Assembly (NCBI GenBank): GCA_019247715.1
Contig: JAFBAO010000001.1
Coordinates: 1-64,000 of the forward strand
Reading direction: 5' to 3'
DNA: 64,000 nt
Origin: Caulobacteraceae bacterium
GTDB lineage: Bacteria > Pseudomonadota > Alphaproteobacteria > Caulobacterales > Caulobacteraceae
Below, one piece after another: positions 33,507 through 43,045 of the stretch. The notes under the pieces are model-generated. The model saw only the letters and a list, made by a program, of their open reading frames with translations. It was not told the DNA's origin and did no database searches. Position 1 is the first letter of the stretch. Every line of letters begins with the position of its first letter. The position numbers and the translations under genes were made by a program.

Positions 33507-33839
33507 CTACTCTACGAGGCCGAGGCGCGCCGGCTCGAAGAACCGCAGCACCTGGTCCAGCTCCCGGCCGCGGCGCAGGATCAGGCCGGCCTGGCTGACG
33601 ATGGCCCACGCGCCCTGGCGCCGGGCGAGGGCCGGCTGCTTCTCGATGCGGTAGAGCGGGGCTTCGGCGCTGCGGCGAAAAACCGAGAAGATCGCTGCGT
33701 CCCGCCGGCCATCGATCGCATAGTCGCGCCACTCGCCCTCGGCCACCATGCGCCCGTACAGTCGAAGGAGGCGGTCGAGCTCGTGCCGCTCGAAGAACGT
33801 CACGGCTCGACTTGCGGAGCTCGGCGGATCGAAAGCCAT
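33507..33839 (-). CDS. DUF2794 domain-containing protein
   Basis: A 110-residue protein from ATG 33839 (a TTG at 33848 is less likely). It carries the DUF2794 pattern FFERHELDRLLRLYGRMVAEG then DYAIDGRRDAAIFSVFRR and PLYRIEKQPALARRQGAW. It is conserved across alphaproteobacteria with unknown function. The 5' leader contains a strong hairpin. Confidence 0.9.
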   Translation of the reverse strand: MAFDPPSSASRAVTFFERHELDRLLRLYGRMVAEGEWRDYAIDGRRDAAIFSVFRRSAEAPLYRIEKQPALARRQGAWAIVSQAGLILRRGRELDQVLRFFEPARLGLVE

Positions 33840-33850
33840 GCCAAGCAAAA

Positions 33851-33886
33851 GCTAACTCCAAGCTTTCAGCTTGGCGAGGGGTTAGC
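33851..33886 (-). promoter_or_regulatory. Leader hairpin upstream of the DUF2794 gene
   Basis: GCTAAC/GTTAGC outer arms and perfect inner arms CCAAGCT and AGCTTGG around a GAA loop. On the minus strand it ends just before the DUF2794 start, near a GGAG. It could shield the ribosome binding region or be an operator. Confidence 0.5.
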
Positions 33887-34244
33887 GGCAATTGTCCGTA
33901 CCGACCATGAATTTCAGGTCATGTTCGGCCTCGAAATGACCTTATTTCGGTCGCGCGCGCGCCTGTTTGCCCCCCGATATTGCCAGCGTCGGCTGATCGG
34001 GAGCCTTGCTGGTCCCGGATCCTGAACAGCCCCCCCAGCCCCCCTGGATCGTGGGGCGCCGGTTGGCCGACACCTTACGCCTGAAGAAGCGCCGCGGTCC
34101 GCCCCGACCGCGGCGTTCTCGTTTCTGGCGCAGCGGCGCCGGATCGGACCGGCGCCATCCTTCCTCAGCCCGAAGCGCACACCGTGAGAGGCCGAGCGCC
34201 CAACCGTAAGGCGGCGGTCAGGCGCTCCCGCCTGGTCGCCGGCC
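33887..34244. other. Intergenic region with several palindromes between rpoH and DUF2794
   Basis: About 360 bases with no convincing ORF. It holds AGGTCAT...ATGACCT (about 33917-33943), C-rich runs, a perfect 10-bp stem at 34090-34115 and a GGCGCCGG...CCGGCGCC stem near 34134-34155. It may contain the rpoH terminator and an unannotated small RNA; I cannot decide on a strand. Confidence 0.5.
34090..34115. terminator. Hairpin downstream of rpoH
   Basis: A perfect 10-bp stem, CGCCGCGGTC and GACCGCGGCG, with a six-base loop. On the minus strand it is followed by CTTCTTC, on the plus strand by TTCTCGTTTCT. It is likely a terminator, for rpoH or bidirectional. Confidence 0.5.
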
Positions 34245-35135
34245 TCAGGCGTCGACCAGGTTGCGTTCCGAAGCGGCCGCCCGCATCGCCTTTTGCAGCT
34301 TCTCGAAGGCCCTGACCTCGATCTGGCGCACCCGTTCGCGGCTGACGCCGTACTGGGCGGCCAACTCCTCGAGGGTGGTCGGGTCGTCCTTCAGCCGCCG
34401 CTCGGTGAGGATGTGGCGCTCGCGGTCGGTGAGCTCGGTCATGGCCTCTTCCAAAAGGCCCATCCGGATCGAGCGCTCCTCGTCCTCGGCGAGCTGGGTT
34501 TCCTGGCTCACCGCGTCCTTGTCCTCGAGCCAGTCCTGCCACTCGTTCTCGCTGTCGGCCCTGAGCGGGGCGTTCAGGGAGGCGTCGGGCCCCGCCAGGC
34601 GCCGGTTCATCGAGACGACTTCCTCGTCGAGGACGCCGAGCTTGGTGGCGATCTGGCGCACCTGGTCGGGATGCAGGTCGCCCTCCTCGAGGGCCGAGAT
34701 CTCGCTCTTGGCCTTGCGCAGGTTGAAGAACAGCTTCTTCTGCGCCGCCGTGGTGCCCATCTTCACCAGCGACCAGGACCTCAGGATATATTCCTGGATC
34801 GAGGCGCGGATCCACCACATGGCGTAGGTGGCCAGGCGGAAGCCCTTGTCCGGCTCGAATTTCTTCACCGCCTGCATCAGACCCACATTACCCTCGGAGA
34901 TCACCTCTCCGATCGGCAGGCCATAGCCGCGGTAGCCCATGGCGATCTTGGCCACCAGGCGCAGGTGGCTGTTCACCAGCTTGTGGGCGGCGTCGAGGTC
35001 CTGATGCTCGCGCCAGCGCTTGGCGAGCATGAACTCCTCTTCCTTGCCCAACATCGGAAACTTGCGGACTTCCGTCAGATAGCGCGAAAGCCCGCCTTCC
35101 GGCGTCATCACCGCCAGTCCAGCAGTAGCAGCCAT
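34245..35135 (-). CDS. rpoH: RNA polymerase heat-shock sigma factor (sigma-32)
   Basis: A 296-residue sigma-70-family factor from ATG 35135 (MAATAGLAVMTPEGGLSRYL). Region 2 includes VNSHLRLVAKIAMGYRG and the RpoH-type EGNVGLMQAVKKFEP and FRLATYAMWWIRASIQEY. The RpoH box QKKLFFNLRKAK is present. Region 4 ends TLEELAAQYGVSRERVRQIE. It directs heat-shock transcription. It follows rluD on the same strand, an order common in alphaproteobacteria. Confidence 0.95.
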   Translation of the reverse strand: MAATAGLAVMTPEGGLSRYLTEVRKFPMLGKEEEFMLAKRWREHQDLDAAHKLVNSHLRLVAKIAMGYRGYGLPIGEVISEGNVGLMQAVKKFEPDKGFRLATYAMWWIRASIQEYILRSWSLVKMGTTAAQKKLFFNLRKAKSEISALEEGDLHPDQVRQIATKLGVLDEEVVSMNRRLAGPDASLNAPLRADSENEWQDWLEDKDAVSQETQLAEDEERSIRMGLLEEAMTELTDRERHILTERRLKDDPTTLEELAAQYGVSRERVRQIEVRAFEKLQKAMRAAASERNLVDA

Positions 35136-35263
35136 AACTTCTTCCCACTCCCGGAAGCGGCGCGCGCAGTACCGCACAGGCCCACCCCGATCAACATCCT
35201 AGATAGGCGATCGTTGCGCGTTTTTTAAGTCAACTTGGCGCCCTAGAAGTCCTGAGATTGGCC

Positions 35264-36277
35264 TCAGAGAAGCTGTAGCCGACGCTCCAGGTCCGCGAGG
35301 TCCGCCGGGAGCGGGGCCTCGAACCGCAGGGCTTCTCCGGTGATTGGGTGCGTGAAGCCCAGCACCGCCGCATGCAGGGCCTGGCGCTCCAGGCCCGCCG
35401 CCCGCATCGCTTCGCGCACCGGCGCCGCAGGGCCGCCTGACCCGTATAGGGGATCGCCGAGGCACGGGATGCCGAGGTGGGCGAGGTGGGCGCGGATCTG
35501 GTGCGTCCGTCCGGTCTCCAGACGGCAGGCCAGCCGCGCCGCCAGGGGATGCGTCTCGGGCCCGAACCGGCGTTCGAGCCTGTAGTGGGTCACCGCCTCG
35601 CGGCCCCCGCGCGAGACCACCGCCATCTTCCTGCGGTCGTAGGGCGAGCGCCCGATCCGGCCGCGCACGCTTGCGGCCGCCTCCTTCGGCGCGCCCCGGG
35701 TGAAGGCGGTGTAGACGCGCTCGATGTCGTGGGCCGCGAAAAGGGCGGCGAGGCCGCGGTGGGCCGCATCGGTCTTGGCGGCGACCATCACCCCCGAGGT
35801 GCCCTTGTCGAGGCGGTGGACGATCCCGGGTCGGGCGACCCCGCCGATCCCCGAAAGGCTCGCCCCGCAATGGGCGAGGAGGGCGTTGACCAGGGTGCCC
35901 GTTTCGCTGCCCGGGGCCGGGTGGGCGGCCATCCCGGCCGGCTTGACCACCACGATGAGGTGCTGGTCCTCGTAGAGCACCTCCAGTGGGATCGGCTCCG
36001 CAAGCGGCTCGGCGGCGAGAGGCGGCGGGATCAGAATCTCGTAGAGGCCGGCCGCCGGGCGGACGGCGGGATCGCGCAGCGCCATCCCCGCCGAGCTCAC
36101 CCGGCCCTCGGCCATCAGCGCCTGCAGCCGGGCGCGGGACAGCTCCGGCAGCTTGGCGGTCAGCGCTTTGTCGAGCCGTCCGGACGCCTCGCCCTCGGCC
36201 AGGGTCACCCGCCGCAGGCCGCCCGCCTCGACCAGGGCGTCGTCGTCCGCTTCGATCGGATCGTCTGTTTCGCGCAT
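35264..36277 (-). CDS. rluD: 23S rRNA pseudouridine synthase, RluD/RluC type
   Basis: A 337-residue protein. The N-terminal S4 RNA-binding domain spans about residues 30-95. The RluA-family catalytic domain carries the motif GIVHRLDKGTSGVMV with the nucleophile Asp (about 155). ETGRTHQIRAHLAHLG and the C-terminal HPITGEAL are typical. It makes pseudouridines in helix 69 of 23S rRNA if it is RluD proper. Operon order rluD-rpoH supports that; RluC is the alternative. Confidence 0.9.
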   Translation of the reverse strand: MRETDDPIEADDDALVEAGGLRRVTLAEGEASGRLDKALTAKLPELSRARLQALMAEGRVSSAGMALRDPAVRPAAGLYEILIPPPLAAEPLAEPIPLEVLYEDQHLIVVVKPAGMAAHPAPGSETGTLVNALLAHCGASLSGIGGVARPGIVHRLDKGTSGVMVAAKTDAAHRGLAALFAAHDIERVYTAFTRGAPKEAAASVRGRIGRSPYDRRKMAVVSRGGREAVTHYRLERRFGPETHPLAARLACRLETGRTHQIRAHLAHLGIPCLGDPLYGSGGPAAPVREAMRAAGLERQALHAAVLGFTHPITGEALRFEAPLPADLADLERRLQLL

Positions 36278-36314
36278 CGAACCCGTGAATGGTGCGCCTG
36301 GGGTTGAGGCCGCC

Positions 36315-36713
36315 TCAGGGGCTCTCGACGAGCTTGCCGCCTTCGGCCCGGCGGTAGAAGCAGGAGCGGAAGCCGACGTGGCAGGCGCCCCCGTCCCCCT
36401 GGGGCAGCACCTTCATCAGCACCGCGTCCTGGTCGCAGTCGACGCGCAGCTCGGTCACCTTCTGCACCTGGCCGCTGGTCTCGCCCTTGCGCCAGAGGGC
36501 CTGGCGCGAGCGGCTGAAGTAGTGGGCCTCGCCGGTCTTGAGCGTCAGCCCCAGCGCCTCGGCGTTCATCCAGCCCAGCATCAGCACCTCGCCGGTCACC
36601 GCGTGCTGGGCGATGGCGGCGATCAGGCCCGCCGCGTCGAACCGTGGGGCGAGCGTCTCGCCCCGCTCGAGCGCCTCCTTGGTCGGCGCGGTCGGAAAGC
36701 CAGTCTCGGTCAT
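36315..36713 (-). CDS. hisI: Phosphoribosyl-AMP cyclohydrolase
   Basis: A 132-residue enzyme from ATG 36713 (another ATG at 36722). It opens the purine ring of PR-AMP in histidine synthesis. Metal and active-site motifs are visible: [28 protein letters not shown], and DCDQDAVLM with [14 protein letters not shown]. It lacks the HisE domain, as usual in alphaproteobacteria. It stands apart from the hisSZG operon and is divergent from cysS. Confidence 0.94.
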   Translation of the reverse strand: MTETGFPTAPTKEALERGETLAPRFDAAGLIAAIAQHAVTGEVLMLGWMNAEALGLTLKTGEAHYFSRSRQALWRKGETSGQVQKVTELRVDCDQDAVLMKVLPQGDGGACHVGFRSCFYRRAEGGKLVESP

Positions 36714-36833
36714 GGCGCGCATATGCGCCCCCGACCGGGCCTGCGCCAGTCCCGCCGCAGTCGCGGGCGATGGCTTCGCGCGCGGCGGCTCTATATAGGG
36801 AGCCGCTTCGGCGGAACGGCTTTGTCCAAGAAG

Positions 36834-38216
36834 ATGGTCCTGCGGCTCCACGACACCCTGACGCGCCGCAAGCGCGAATTCATCCCCTCCGATCCCCGGC
36901 GGGTGACGATGTATGTCTGCGGGCCCACCGTCTACAACTACGCCCATATCGGCAATGCTCGGCCGGTCGTGGTGTTCGACGTGCTCTTCAGGCTGTTGAG
37001 AAAGACATACGGCCCGGAAAACGTCGTCTATGCGAGAAACGTCACCGACGTCGACGACAAGATCAACACGAAGGCGGCCGAAGAGGGCGTTGGGATCGAG
37101 GTCATCACCTCCCGATACCTAGAGGCCTACCACCAGGATATGGCGAGGCTCGGCGCTCTGCCGCCCACCGTCGAGCCGCACGCCACCGCGGCCATGGCTG
37201 GGATCATCGCCATGATCGGCCGGCTGATCGATAACCGCGCGGCTTATCAGGCCGAGGGCCATGTGCTCTTCGACACCGCTGCCTATCCTGATTACGGCAA
37301 GCTCTCGGGCCGGCCCATGGACGAGATGATCGCCGGGGCGCGGGTGGACGTCGCCCCCTACAAGAAGCACCCAGCCGACTTCGTGCTCTGGAAGCCCTCC
37401 AAGCCGGGCGAGCCGGAGTGGCCGAGCCCGTTCGGGCCGGGCCGCCCCGGCTGGCACATCGAGTGCTCGGCGATGATCGAGGAGACCCTTGGCCTGCCCA
37501 TCGACATCCACGGCGGCGGCCACGACCTCATCTTCCCCCACCACGAGAACGAGATGGCCCAGGGCCTCTGCGCCGACCATGCCGAGGTCTACGCCCGCTA
37601 CTGGGTCCACAACGGCTTCGTGAACTTCGGCTCGGAGAAGATGTCCAAGAGCCTCGGCAACGTGCAACTGGTCCACGATCTCGTCGAGCGCGTGCCCGGC
37701 GAGGCGATCCGCTGGGCCCTGCTCTCGGCCCACTACCGCCAGCCGCTGGCCTGGACCGAGGAGCTGATCGACCAGGCGGAGAAGGCGCTCGACCGGCTCT
37801 ACGGGGCGCTGCGCCGGGCCGCCGATGTCCCCCCTGCAGCGGGCGAGCCGAATCCGGAATTCCTCGCCGCGCTCGGCGACGATCTTAACACCCCGAAGGC
37901 CTACGCCGAGCTCTTCGCCCTCGCCGGCCGGCTCGAGACGGCGAACGCCGACGAGCGTCCCGGGCTCAAATCCGAGCTCCTGGCGTCGGCCCGGCTGATC
38001 GGCTTCCTGGAGGCCGACCCGGAAGCCTGGTTCCAGGGCATGGCGGACCCGGCCCTGAAGGCCCGGATCGAATCACTGGTCGCCGCCAGAAGCACGGCGC
38101 GCGCCGCCAAGGACTGGCCCCGCGCCGACGTCATCCGCGACGAGCTCGCCGCCCTCGACGTCGAGGTCATGGACGGGCCGCAGGGCGCGACCTGGCGGAT
38201 CAGGGGGCGCGGATGA
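36834..38216 (+). CDS. cysS: Cysteinyl-tRNA synthetase
   Basis: A 460-residue class I synthetase. It starts with [12 protein letters not shown] and [16 protein letters not shown], with a zinc Cys and the HIGH-type HIGN. The KMSKS loop (KMSKSLGN) is at about residue 268, and zinc ligands lie in HIECSAM and FPHHENE. It charges tRNA-Cys. An ATG at 36834 was chosen; a TTG at 36822 would add four residues. A longer frame upstream is antisense to hisI and rejected. The divergent gap to hisI is about 120 bp with a TATATA at 36791. Confidence 0.94.
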   Translation: MVLRLHDTLTRRKREFIPSDPRRVTMYVCGPTVYNYAHIGNARPVVVFDVLFRLLRKTYGPENVVYARNVTDVDDKINTKAAEEGVGIEVITSRYLEAYHQDMARLGALPPTVEPHATAAMAGIIAMIGRLIDNRAAYQAEGHVLFDTAAYPDYGKLSGRPMDEMIAGARVDVAPYKKHPADFVLWKPSKPGEPEWPSPFGPGRPGWHIECSAMIEETLGLPIDIHGGGHDLIFPHHENEMAQGLCADHAEVYARYWVHNGFVNFGSEKMSKSLGNVQLVHDLVERVPGEAIRWALLSAHYRQPLAWTEELIDQAEKALDRLYGALRRAADVPPAAGEPNPEFLAALGDDLNTPKAYAELFALAGRLETANADERPGLKSELLASARLIGFLEADPEAWFQGMADPALKARIESLVAARSTARAAKDWPRADVIRDELAALDVEVMDGPQGATWRIRGRG

Positions 38217-38228
38217 TGAACAGCGCGT

Positions 38229-38254
38229 TCCTCCCTCCCCACGAGGGGGAGGAA
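38229..38254 (+). promoter_or_regulatory. Hairpin covering the SRPBCC gene ribosome binding site
   Basis: TTCCTCCC (38228-38235) pairs with GGGAGGAA (38247-38254), which contains the Shine-Dalgarno of the next gene (start 38260). Translation could be limited unless the stem opens. Confidence 0.35.
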
Positions 38255-38259
38255 TTCTG

Positions 38260-38730
38260 ATGGCCGCCCTCCCGGTCAAGGTCGAGCACCGGATCGGCGT
38301 CCAGGCGCCGGCGCAGGTAATCTGGGAGATCGTTCAGGACGTGGCCGGCTGGCCCGCCTGGAACCCGCTCTATCCGGCCGCCAAGGGCGAGATCCAGTTC
38401 GGCTCCATCTTGACCCTGGAAGAAGCCCTGCCGGACGGCCCGCGGCGGACTATCCGGCCCCAGGTGACCGACTGGACCCCCAACGAGCAGATCCTCTGGC
38501 GGATGAACCACATGGGCGGCCTGATCCAGGGCCGGCGCTACATCGAGATCGAGGTGCTGGCGGAGGCGGGCTGCATCTTCTCCAACGGCGAGATCTTCGA
38601 GGGTTTCGGCCTGCGGCTTCTGTCCAGGAAGCGGCGGCGGACCATCAAGGCGGGTTTCACGGCCATGGGCGAGGCCCTGCGCGACCGTGCCGAAGCCCTC
38701 TTCCGCTCCGGCTCCGGCGGCGCCACTTAA
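38260..38730 (+). CDS. SRPBCC family protein (START-like lipid/ligand-binding fold)
   Basis: A 156-residue protein with the SRPBCC (polyketide cyclase-like) pattern. An N-terminal strand, VEHRIGVQAPAQVIWEIVQDVAGWPAWNPLYP, is seen as two blocks, followed by strands and a long C-terminal helix (KAGFTAMGEALRDRAEALF). It likely binds a small hydrophobic ligand; the role is unknown. It lies between cysS and the Fe-S scaffold gene on the same strand. Confidence 0.85.
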   Translation: MAALPVKVEHRIGVQAPAQVIWEIVQDVAGWPAWNPLYPAAKGEIQFGSILTLEEALPDGPRRTIRPQVTDWTPNEQILWRMNHMGGLIQGRRYIEIEVLAEAGCIFSNGEIFEGFGLRLLSRKRRRTIKAGFTAMGEALRDRAEALFRSGSGGAT

Positions 38731-38738
38731 GGCCGGCG

Positions 38739-39209
38739 ATGATCGACGCGCTCTATTCGGACAAGATCCTCAAGGCCGCCGCCAACATGCCGCGCGCCGG
38801 GCGGCTCGCCGCGCCCGACGGCAGCGCCGAGAAGGTGGCCAAGCTCTGCGGCAGCCGGGTCCGGGTCGACGTCAAGCTCATGGACGGCCGGATCGCCGAC
38901 TACGCCCAGGAGGTGAAGGCCTGCGCGCTCGGCCAGGCGGCGGCGGCCATCCTGGGCGAGTACGTCATCGGCGCGACTCCCGACGAGGTCGCCGAGGCCC
39001 GCGATGCGCTGGGCGCCATGCTGAAATCGGGGGGCCCGCCCCCCGGCGGACGCTTTGCGGACCTCGCGATCCTGGCGCCCGTGAGGGACTATCCGCCCCG
39101 GCATGCCTCGACCATGCTGGCCTTTGAGGCGACGGTGGAAGCTTGCCGTCAGGCGCTCGAGGCCAGCCGCGCTCCGCAAGCCCGAACTAGCCCCGCCGGC
39201 GCGGCTTGA
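38739..39209 (+). CDS. Iron-sulfur cluster assembly scaffold protein (NifU/IscU-like)
   Basis: A 156-residue protein with the NifU_N fold. It begins YSDKILKAAANMPRAGRL and has Cys in AKLCGSRV and VKACALGQA. The region where IscU has its third Cys is YPPRHASTMLAFEA, so only two of the classical three cysteines are present. This divergent class is common in alphaproteobacteria beside yidD/hisI-type genes. It probably carries or delivers Fe-S clusters; whether it is a true scaffold is uncertain. Confidence 0.85.
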   Translation: MIDALYSDKILKAAANMPRAGRLAAPDGSAEKVAKLCGSRVRVDVKLMDGRIADYAQEVKACALGQAAAAILGEYVIGATPDEVAEARDALGAMLKSGGPPPGGRFADLAILAPVRDYPPRHASTMLAFEATVEACRQALEASRAPQARTSPAGAA

Positions 39210-39261
39210 TCGCCCCTCGGCCGCGGTGTCATAAGCCGCCCTGCAGCCATTCCTCGCCGGC

Positions 39262-39516
39262 ATGAATCTCTATCACCGCAGCGTCGCCCTCGCGCACCGC
39301 GCCTACAAGCTGACGCTCTCGCCCTGGGTCGGGCGCTCGTGCCGGTTCTGGCCGACCTGTTCGGACTACGCCGCCGAGGCCCTGATCCTGCACGGACCCG
39401 TGCGCGGCGGCTGGCTCGCCGCCCGGCGCCTGTGCCGATGCCAACCCTTCGGCGGCGCCGGATTCGATCCGGTCCCGCCGCCGCGAGATCCGCGGCGCTT
39501 CACGTGTGAGACATGA
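39262..39516 (+). CDS. yidD: Membrane protein insertion efficiency factor
   Basis: An 84-residue protein of the YidD family: [44 protein letters not shown] and [11 protein letters not shown]. The conserved cysteines are present. It sits at the inner membrane and helps YidC-dependent insertion. Its stop overlaps the thrS start (ATGA), an unusual partner, since yidD is more often near rnpA and yidC. Confidence 0.94.
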   Translation: MNLYHRSVALAHRAYKLTLSPWVGRSCRFWPTCSDYAAEALILHGPVRGGWLAARRLCRCQPFGGAGFDPVPPPRDPRRFTCET

Positions 39517-41432
39517 TCGACCTGAAATTCCCCGACGGCTCGGCGCGCAGCTTCGAGGACGGTGTCACCGGGCGGGCCGTCGCCGCCTCGATATCGCCCT
39601 CGCTGGAGAAGCGCGCGCTGCTGGCCAAGCTGGATGGCCAGCTGCTCGACCTGGACCGGCCGCTGCCCCATGGCGGGGCGATCCAGATCGTCACCCGCGA
39701 GGCCCCCGAGGCGCTGGAGGTGATCCGCCACGACACCGCCCATGTGCTCGCCGAGGCTGTGCAGGAGCTTTTCCCGGGCACCCAGGTGACCATCGGGCCG
39801 AACGTCGAGGACGGCTTCTACTACGACTTCGCCCGCGACGAGCCCTTCTCCATCGACGACTTCCCGGCCATCGAGCAGCGGATGCGCGAGATCGTGGGCC
39901 GCGACGAGAAGATCAGCCGCGAGGTCTGGGACCGCGACGAGGCCATCGCTCACTTCGAGGGGATCGGGGAGAAGTACAAGGCCGAGATCGTCCGCGACAT
40001 ACCCGGCGGCGAGCCGATCAGCGTCTACCGCCAGGGGAACTGGAAGGATCTCTGCCGCGGGCCGCACCTGCCCTCCACCCGCCACGTGGGCAAGGCCTTC
40101 AAGCTCACCAAGCTCGCCGGCGCCTACTGGCGGGGCGATCAGAGGAACCCCCAGCTCCAGCGCATCTACGGCACCGCCTGGGCGAGCGAGGCCCACCTCG
40201 AGGCCTACCTGAAGCGGATCGAGGAGGCCGAGAAGCGCGACCACCGCAAGCTCGGGGCCGCCATGGGCCTCTTCCATATCCAGGAAGAGGGGCGGGGGAT
40301 GGTGTTCTGGCACCCCAAGGGCTGGACCCTCTACCGGACCTTGCAGAACTACGTGCGCCGCCGGCTTGAGGCCGAGGGCTACGAGGAGGTGAAGACTCCC
40401 CAGATCCTCGACCGCTCGCTCTGGGAGCGCTCGGGCCACTGGGAGAAGTTCGGCGCCAACATGTTCGTCTGCGAGACCGAGGAGGGCGAGGCGCTCGCGG
40501 TCAAGCCGATGAACTGTCCCGGCCACGTGCAGATCTTCAACCACGGGCAGCGCTCCTACCGCGAGCTGCCGATCCGGCTCGCCGAGTTCGACGGGCTGCA
40601 CCGCTACGAGAGCTCCGGCTCCCTGATGGGGCTTCTCAGGGTCCGCCAGATGGCCCAGGACGACGCCCACATCTTCTGCCGTGAGGACCAGATCGAGGCC
40701 GAATCGAAGGCGTTCGTGGAGCTCCTGAAGTCGGTCTACGCCGACCTCGGGGTCGAGCTCCACTCGGTGAAGCTGGCGCTGCGGCCCGACCTCCGATTCG
40801 GGACCGACGCGGTCTGGGACGTCGCCGAAGCCAAGCTGGAACGCGCGGCGGGCGCCGCCGGCGTGGAGGTCGAGAAGCTCGAGAACGAGGGGGCCTTTTA
40901 CGGCCCCAAGCTGGAATTCCACCTTCGCGACGCCATCGGCCGCACCTGGCAGTGCGGCACGTTGCAGCTCGACTACGTGCTGCCCGAGCGGCTCGGAGCG
41001 GCCTACGTGGCCGAGGACGGCCAGAAGCACCGTCCGGTGATGCTGCACAGGGCGATCCTGGGCTCCATGGAGCGGTTCCTGGGGGTGCTGATCGAGCACT
41101 ACGCCGGGGCCTTCCCCCTCTGGCTGGCGCCCCTGCAGGTGGTCGTCGCGACCATCACCTCCGAAGGCGATGATTACGCGGAGAAGGTCGCCGCCCGGCT
41201 CAGGGCCGCCGGCCTGCGGGTGGAGACCGATCTTCGCAACGAGAAGGTCGGCTACAAGGTGCGCGAGCACTCCCTGGCCAAGGTCCCGGTGATCGCCGTG
41301 GTCGGGCGGCGCGAAGCGGAGGAGGGCAGGGTGGCGCTTCGCCGGCTGGGCTCGGCCGACCAGACCGTGCTCGGCCTCGAAGAGGCGCTGGCCGCCCTCG
41401 TCACCGAGGCCCGGGCGCCGGGCCAGTGCTAA
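39513..41432 (+). CDS. thrS: Threonyl-tRNA synthetase
   Basis: A 639-residue class II synthetase. It has a TGS domain (residues 1-60), an editing/SAD domain with [12 protein letters not shown] (about 73) and [16 protein letters not shown], and the core with [10 protein letters not shown] (zinc Cys, about 334) and FCREDQI. The C-terminal anticodon-binding domain starts near 540. It charges tRNA-Thr and edits Ser. It is coupled to yidD by a 4-bp overlap. Confidence 0.95.
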   Translation: MIDLKFPDGSARSFEDGVTGRAVAASISPSLEKRALLAKLDGQLLDLDRPLPHGGAIQIVTREAPEALEVIRHDTAHVLAEAVQELFPGTQVTIGPNVEDGFYYDFARDEPFSIDDFPAIEQRMREIVGRDEKISREVWDRDEAIAHFEGIGEKYKAEIVRDIPGGEPISVYRQGNWKDLCRGPHLPSTRHVGKAFKLTKLAGAYWRGDQRNPQLQRIYGTAWASEAHLEAYLKRIEEAEKRDHRKLGAAMGLFHIQEEGRGMVFWHPKGWTLYRTLQNYVRRRLEAEGYEEVKTPQILDRSLWERSGHWEKFGANMFVCETEEGEALAVKPMNCPGHVQIFNHGQRSYRELPIRLAEFDGLHRYESSGSLMGLLRVRQMAQDDAHIFCREDQIEAESKAFVELLKSVYADLGVELHSVKLALRPDLRFGTDAVWDVAEAKLERAAGAAGVEVEKLENEGAFYGPKLEFHLRDAIGRTWQCGTLQLDYVLPERLGAAYVAEDGQKHRPVMLHRAILGSMERFLGVLIEHYAGAFPLWLAPLQVVVATITSEGDDYAEKVAARLRAAGLRVETDLRNEKVGYKVREHSLAKVPVIAVVGRREAEEGRVALRRLGSADQTVLGLEEALAALVTEARAPGQC

Positions 41433-41557
41433 GGTCGGGCTGAACCGCTCTTTCGGCGCGCCTCTCCGGCTGCGCGGGGCGAGCGCTACCCAGAGCTGGC
41501 ACGAGCCTTGAAGGCCGCGCGCAGAACCCGCCGACTCTGGCGTGGCGCGGAGGGCGC

Positions 41558-43045
41558 GTGTTCTTCAAAGGCCTGCTGGGATACCTGCCCGCCAATCTGC
41601 TGCAGGGGATCGTCGGCTTTGCGAGCCTCATGGTGTTCACCCGGCTGATGTCGCCGGGCGACTTCGGGCGTTACGCCCTGGCCTTCGGGGCGACCAGCCT
41701 CGTCTACACCCTCACCTTCACCTGGCTGGAGGCGGCGATGGCCCGCTTCTATCCGGCCGAGCGGCTGGCGAACCCCGAGGCGCCGGCGCTTTACGGTTCC
41801 CTCTATCGCCTGTTCCTGGGGATCGGGCTGGCGTTCCTGGGCGCCGTCGGGGCGGGGCTGGTGCTCTGGCCGACGGCGGGTGCGGGGGGCGCGGCGCTCA
41901 AGGCGGCGATCGGCTTCGGGCTCGTCGGTATCGTCCCGCGCAGCCTGCTGCGGCTCGTGCAGGAGCAGCGCCGTTCGGAGGGGCGGGTCGCCGCGGCCGC
42001 GTGCGTCGACATGCTTCAGGCGGGCGGCGGCTTCGCGCTCGCCGTTCTCTTCTGTTTCGGGGGTCTCAAGTCCGCCGCGCCCCTTGCGGGGGCCGGCGCG
42101 ATGGCCCTGCTGATCTTGCCGTTCGTCGCGGGCGAGGATCTCTCACGCGCCGTCCGCGGACGGTTCGAGACCGACGCGGCCCGCGCCTACCTACGGTACG
42201 GCTATCCGATCTGCCTCAGCCTCGTCCTGAGCCTCGCCCTCTACACGGTCGACCGGTTCATGATCGCCCACTACCTCAGCGCCGCCGACGCGGGCGCCTA
42301 TCACGCCGGCTTCTCGATCGCTTCGCGGGTGCTGGACGTCCTCTTCATCTGGTTCGGGGCCGCCGGAGGCCCCGCTCTCAACCAGGCTGTCGAGAGCGGC
42401 GGCGAGGGGGCCGTGCGCGAAGAGGCCAGGCGCCTGCTGACGCTGATGGCCCTGGTCGTCTTCCCCGCCGCCTGCGGCCTCGTCGCCCTGGCCGGTCCGC
42501 TCTCGACCGTGTTGATCGGTGGCCCGCTGCGGGCCCCGGCCACCGCCATCGCGCCGCTGGTCACCCTGGGCGCGGTGCTGGCGGGCCTCGACACCTACTA
42601 CTTCCTGCTGCCTTTCACCCTCGCCAAGCGCACCGGGCGGCTGATGCTGGCGATGGGCGCGCCGGCGCTGGCCAACATCGGCCTCAACCTCGTGCTGATC
42701 CCCCGCTTCGGGCTCGTCGGGGCCGCCGGCGCCTACGCCCTGAGCTTCCTCGTCGGGATCGCGGCGGCCTGGAGCCTCGGCCGCAGCGTCCAGCGCCTGC
42801 CGGTCCCGCTCGCCGAGCTTTCCAAGATCGCCGCGGCCGCGGTGGTCATGGCCGCCGCGTTGAGTGCGACACCGCGCCTGGGAACCGCCCTCGACCTGCT
42901 GGTCAAACCGGCGCTGGGCGTCCTCCTTTACGGCGCCCTGGCTTACGCCCTTGATCTGGGCGGCGCCCGGGCGCTCGTGAGCGCGGCCCTCGCGCGGCTG
43001 GCGTCCATGCGCGCATCGCCCCTCACTCGGTCTCAGTCGGCCTGA
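41558..43045 (+). CDS. Polysaccharide flippase (Wzx/MATE-like)
   Basis: A 495-residue membrane protein with about 14 helices, from GTG 41558 (GGAGG about five bases upstream). The N-terminus FFKGLLGYLPANLLQGIVGFASLMVFTRLMSPGDFG is typical of the oligosaccharide flippase family, seen as consecutive helices 1 and 2. It should move lipid-linked repeat units across the inner membrane and may serve the exopolysaccharide genes at 0-9 kb. It stands alone and its 3' end overlaps rimM by 23 bp. Confidence 0.85.
   Translation: MFFKGLLGYLPANLLQGIVGFASLMVFTRLMSPGDFGRYALAFGATSLVYTLTFTWLEAAMARFYPAERLANPEAPALYGSLYRLFLGIGLAFLGAVGAGLVLWPTAGAGGAALKAAIGFGLVGIVPRSLLRLVQEQRRSEGRVAAAACVDMLQAGGGFALAVLFCFGGLKSAAPLAGAGAMALLILPFVAGEDLSRAVRGRFETDAARAYLRYGYPICLSLVLSLALYTVDRFMIAHYLSAADAGAYHAGFSIASRVLDVLFIWFGAAGGPALNQAVESGGEGAVREEARRLLTLMALVVFPAACGLVALAGPLSTVLIGGPLRAPATAIAPLVTLGAVLAGLDTYYFLLPFTLAKRTGRLMLAMGAPALANIGLNLVLIPRFGLVGAAGAYALSFLVGIAAAWSLGRSVQRLPVPLAELSKIAAAAVVMAAALSATPRLGTALDLLVKPALGVLLYGALAYALDLGGARALVSAALARLASMRASPLTRSQSA

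Noticed and set aside
35198..35233. rpoH promoter TTGACT/TATCTA
   Set aside because: The spacer would be 24 bp, too long for a housekeeping promoter, and no good heat-shock promoter was seen either.
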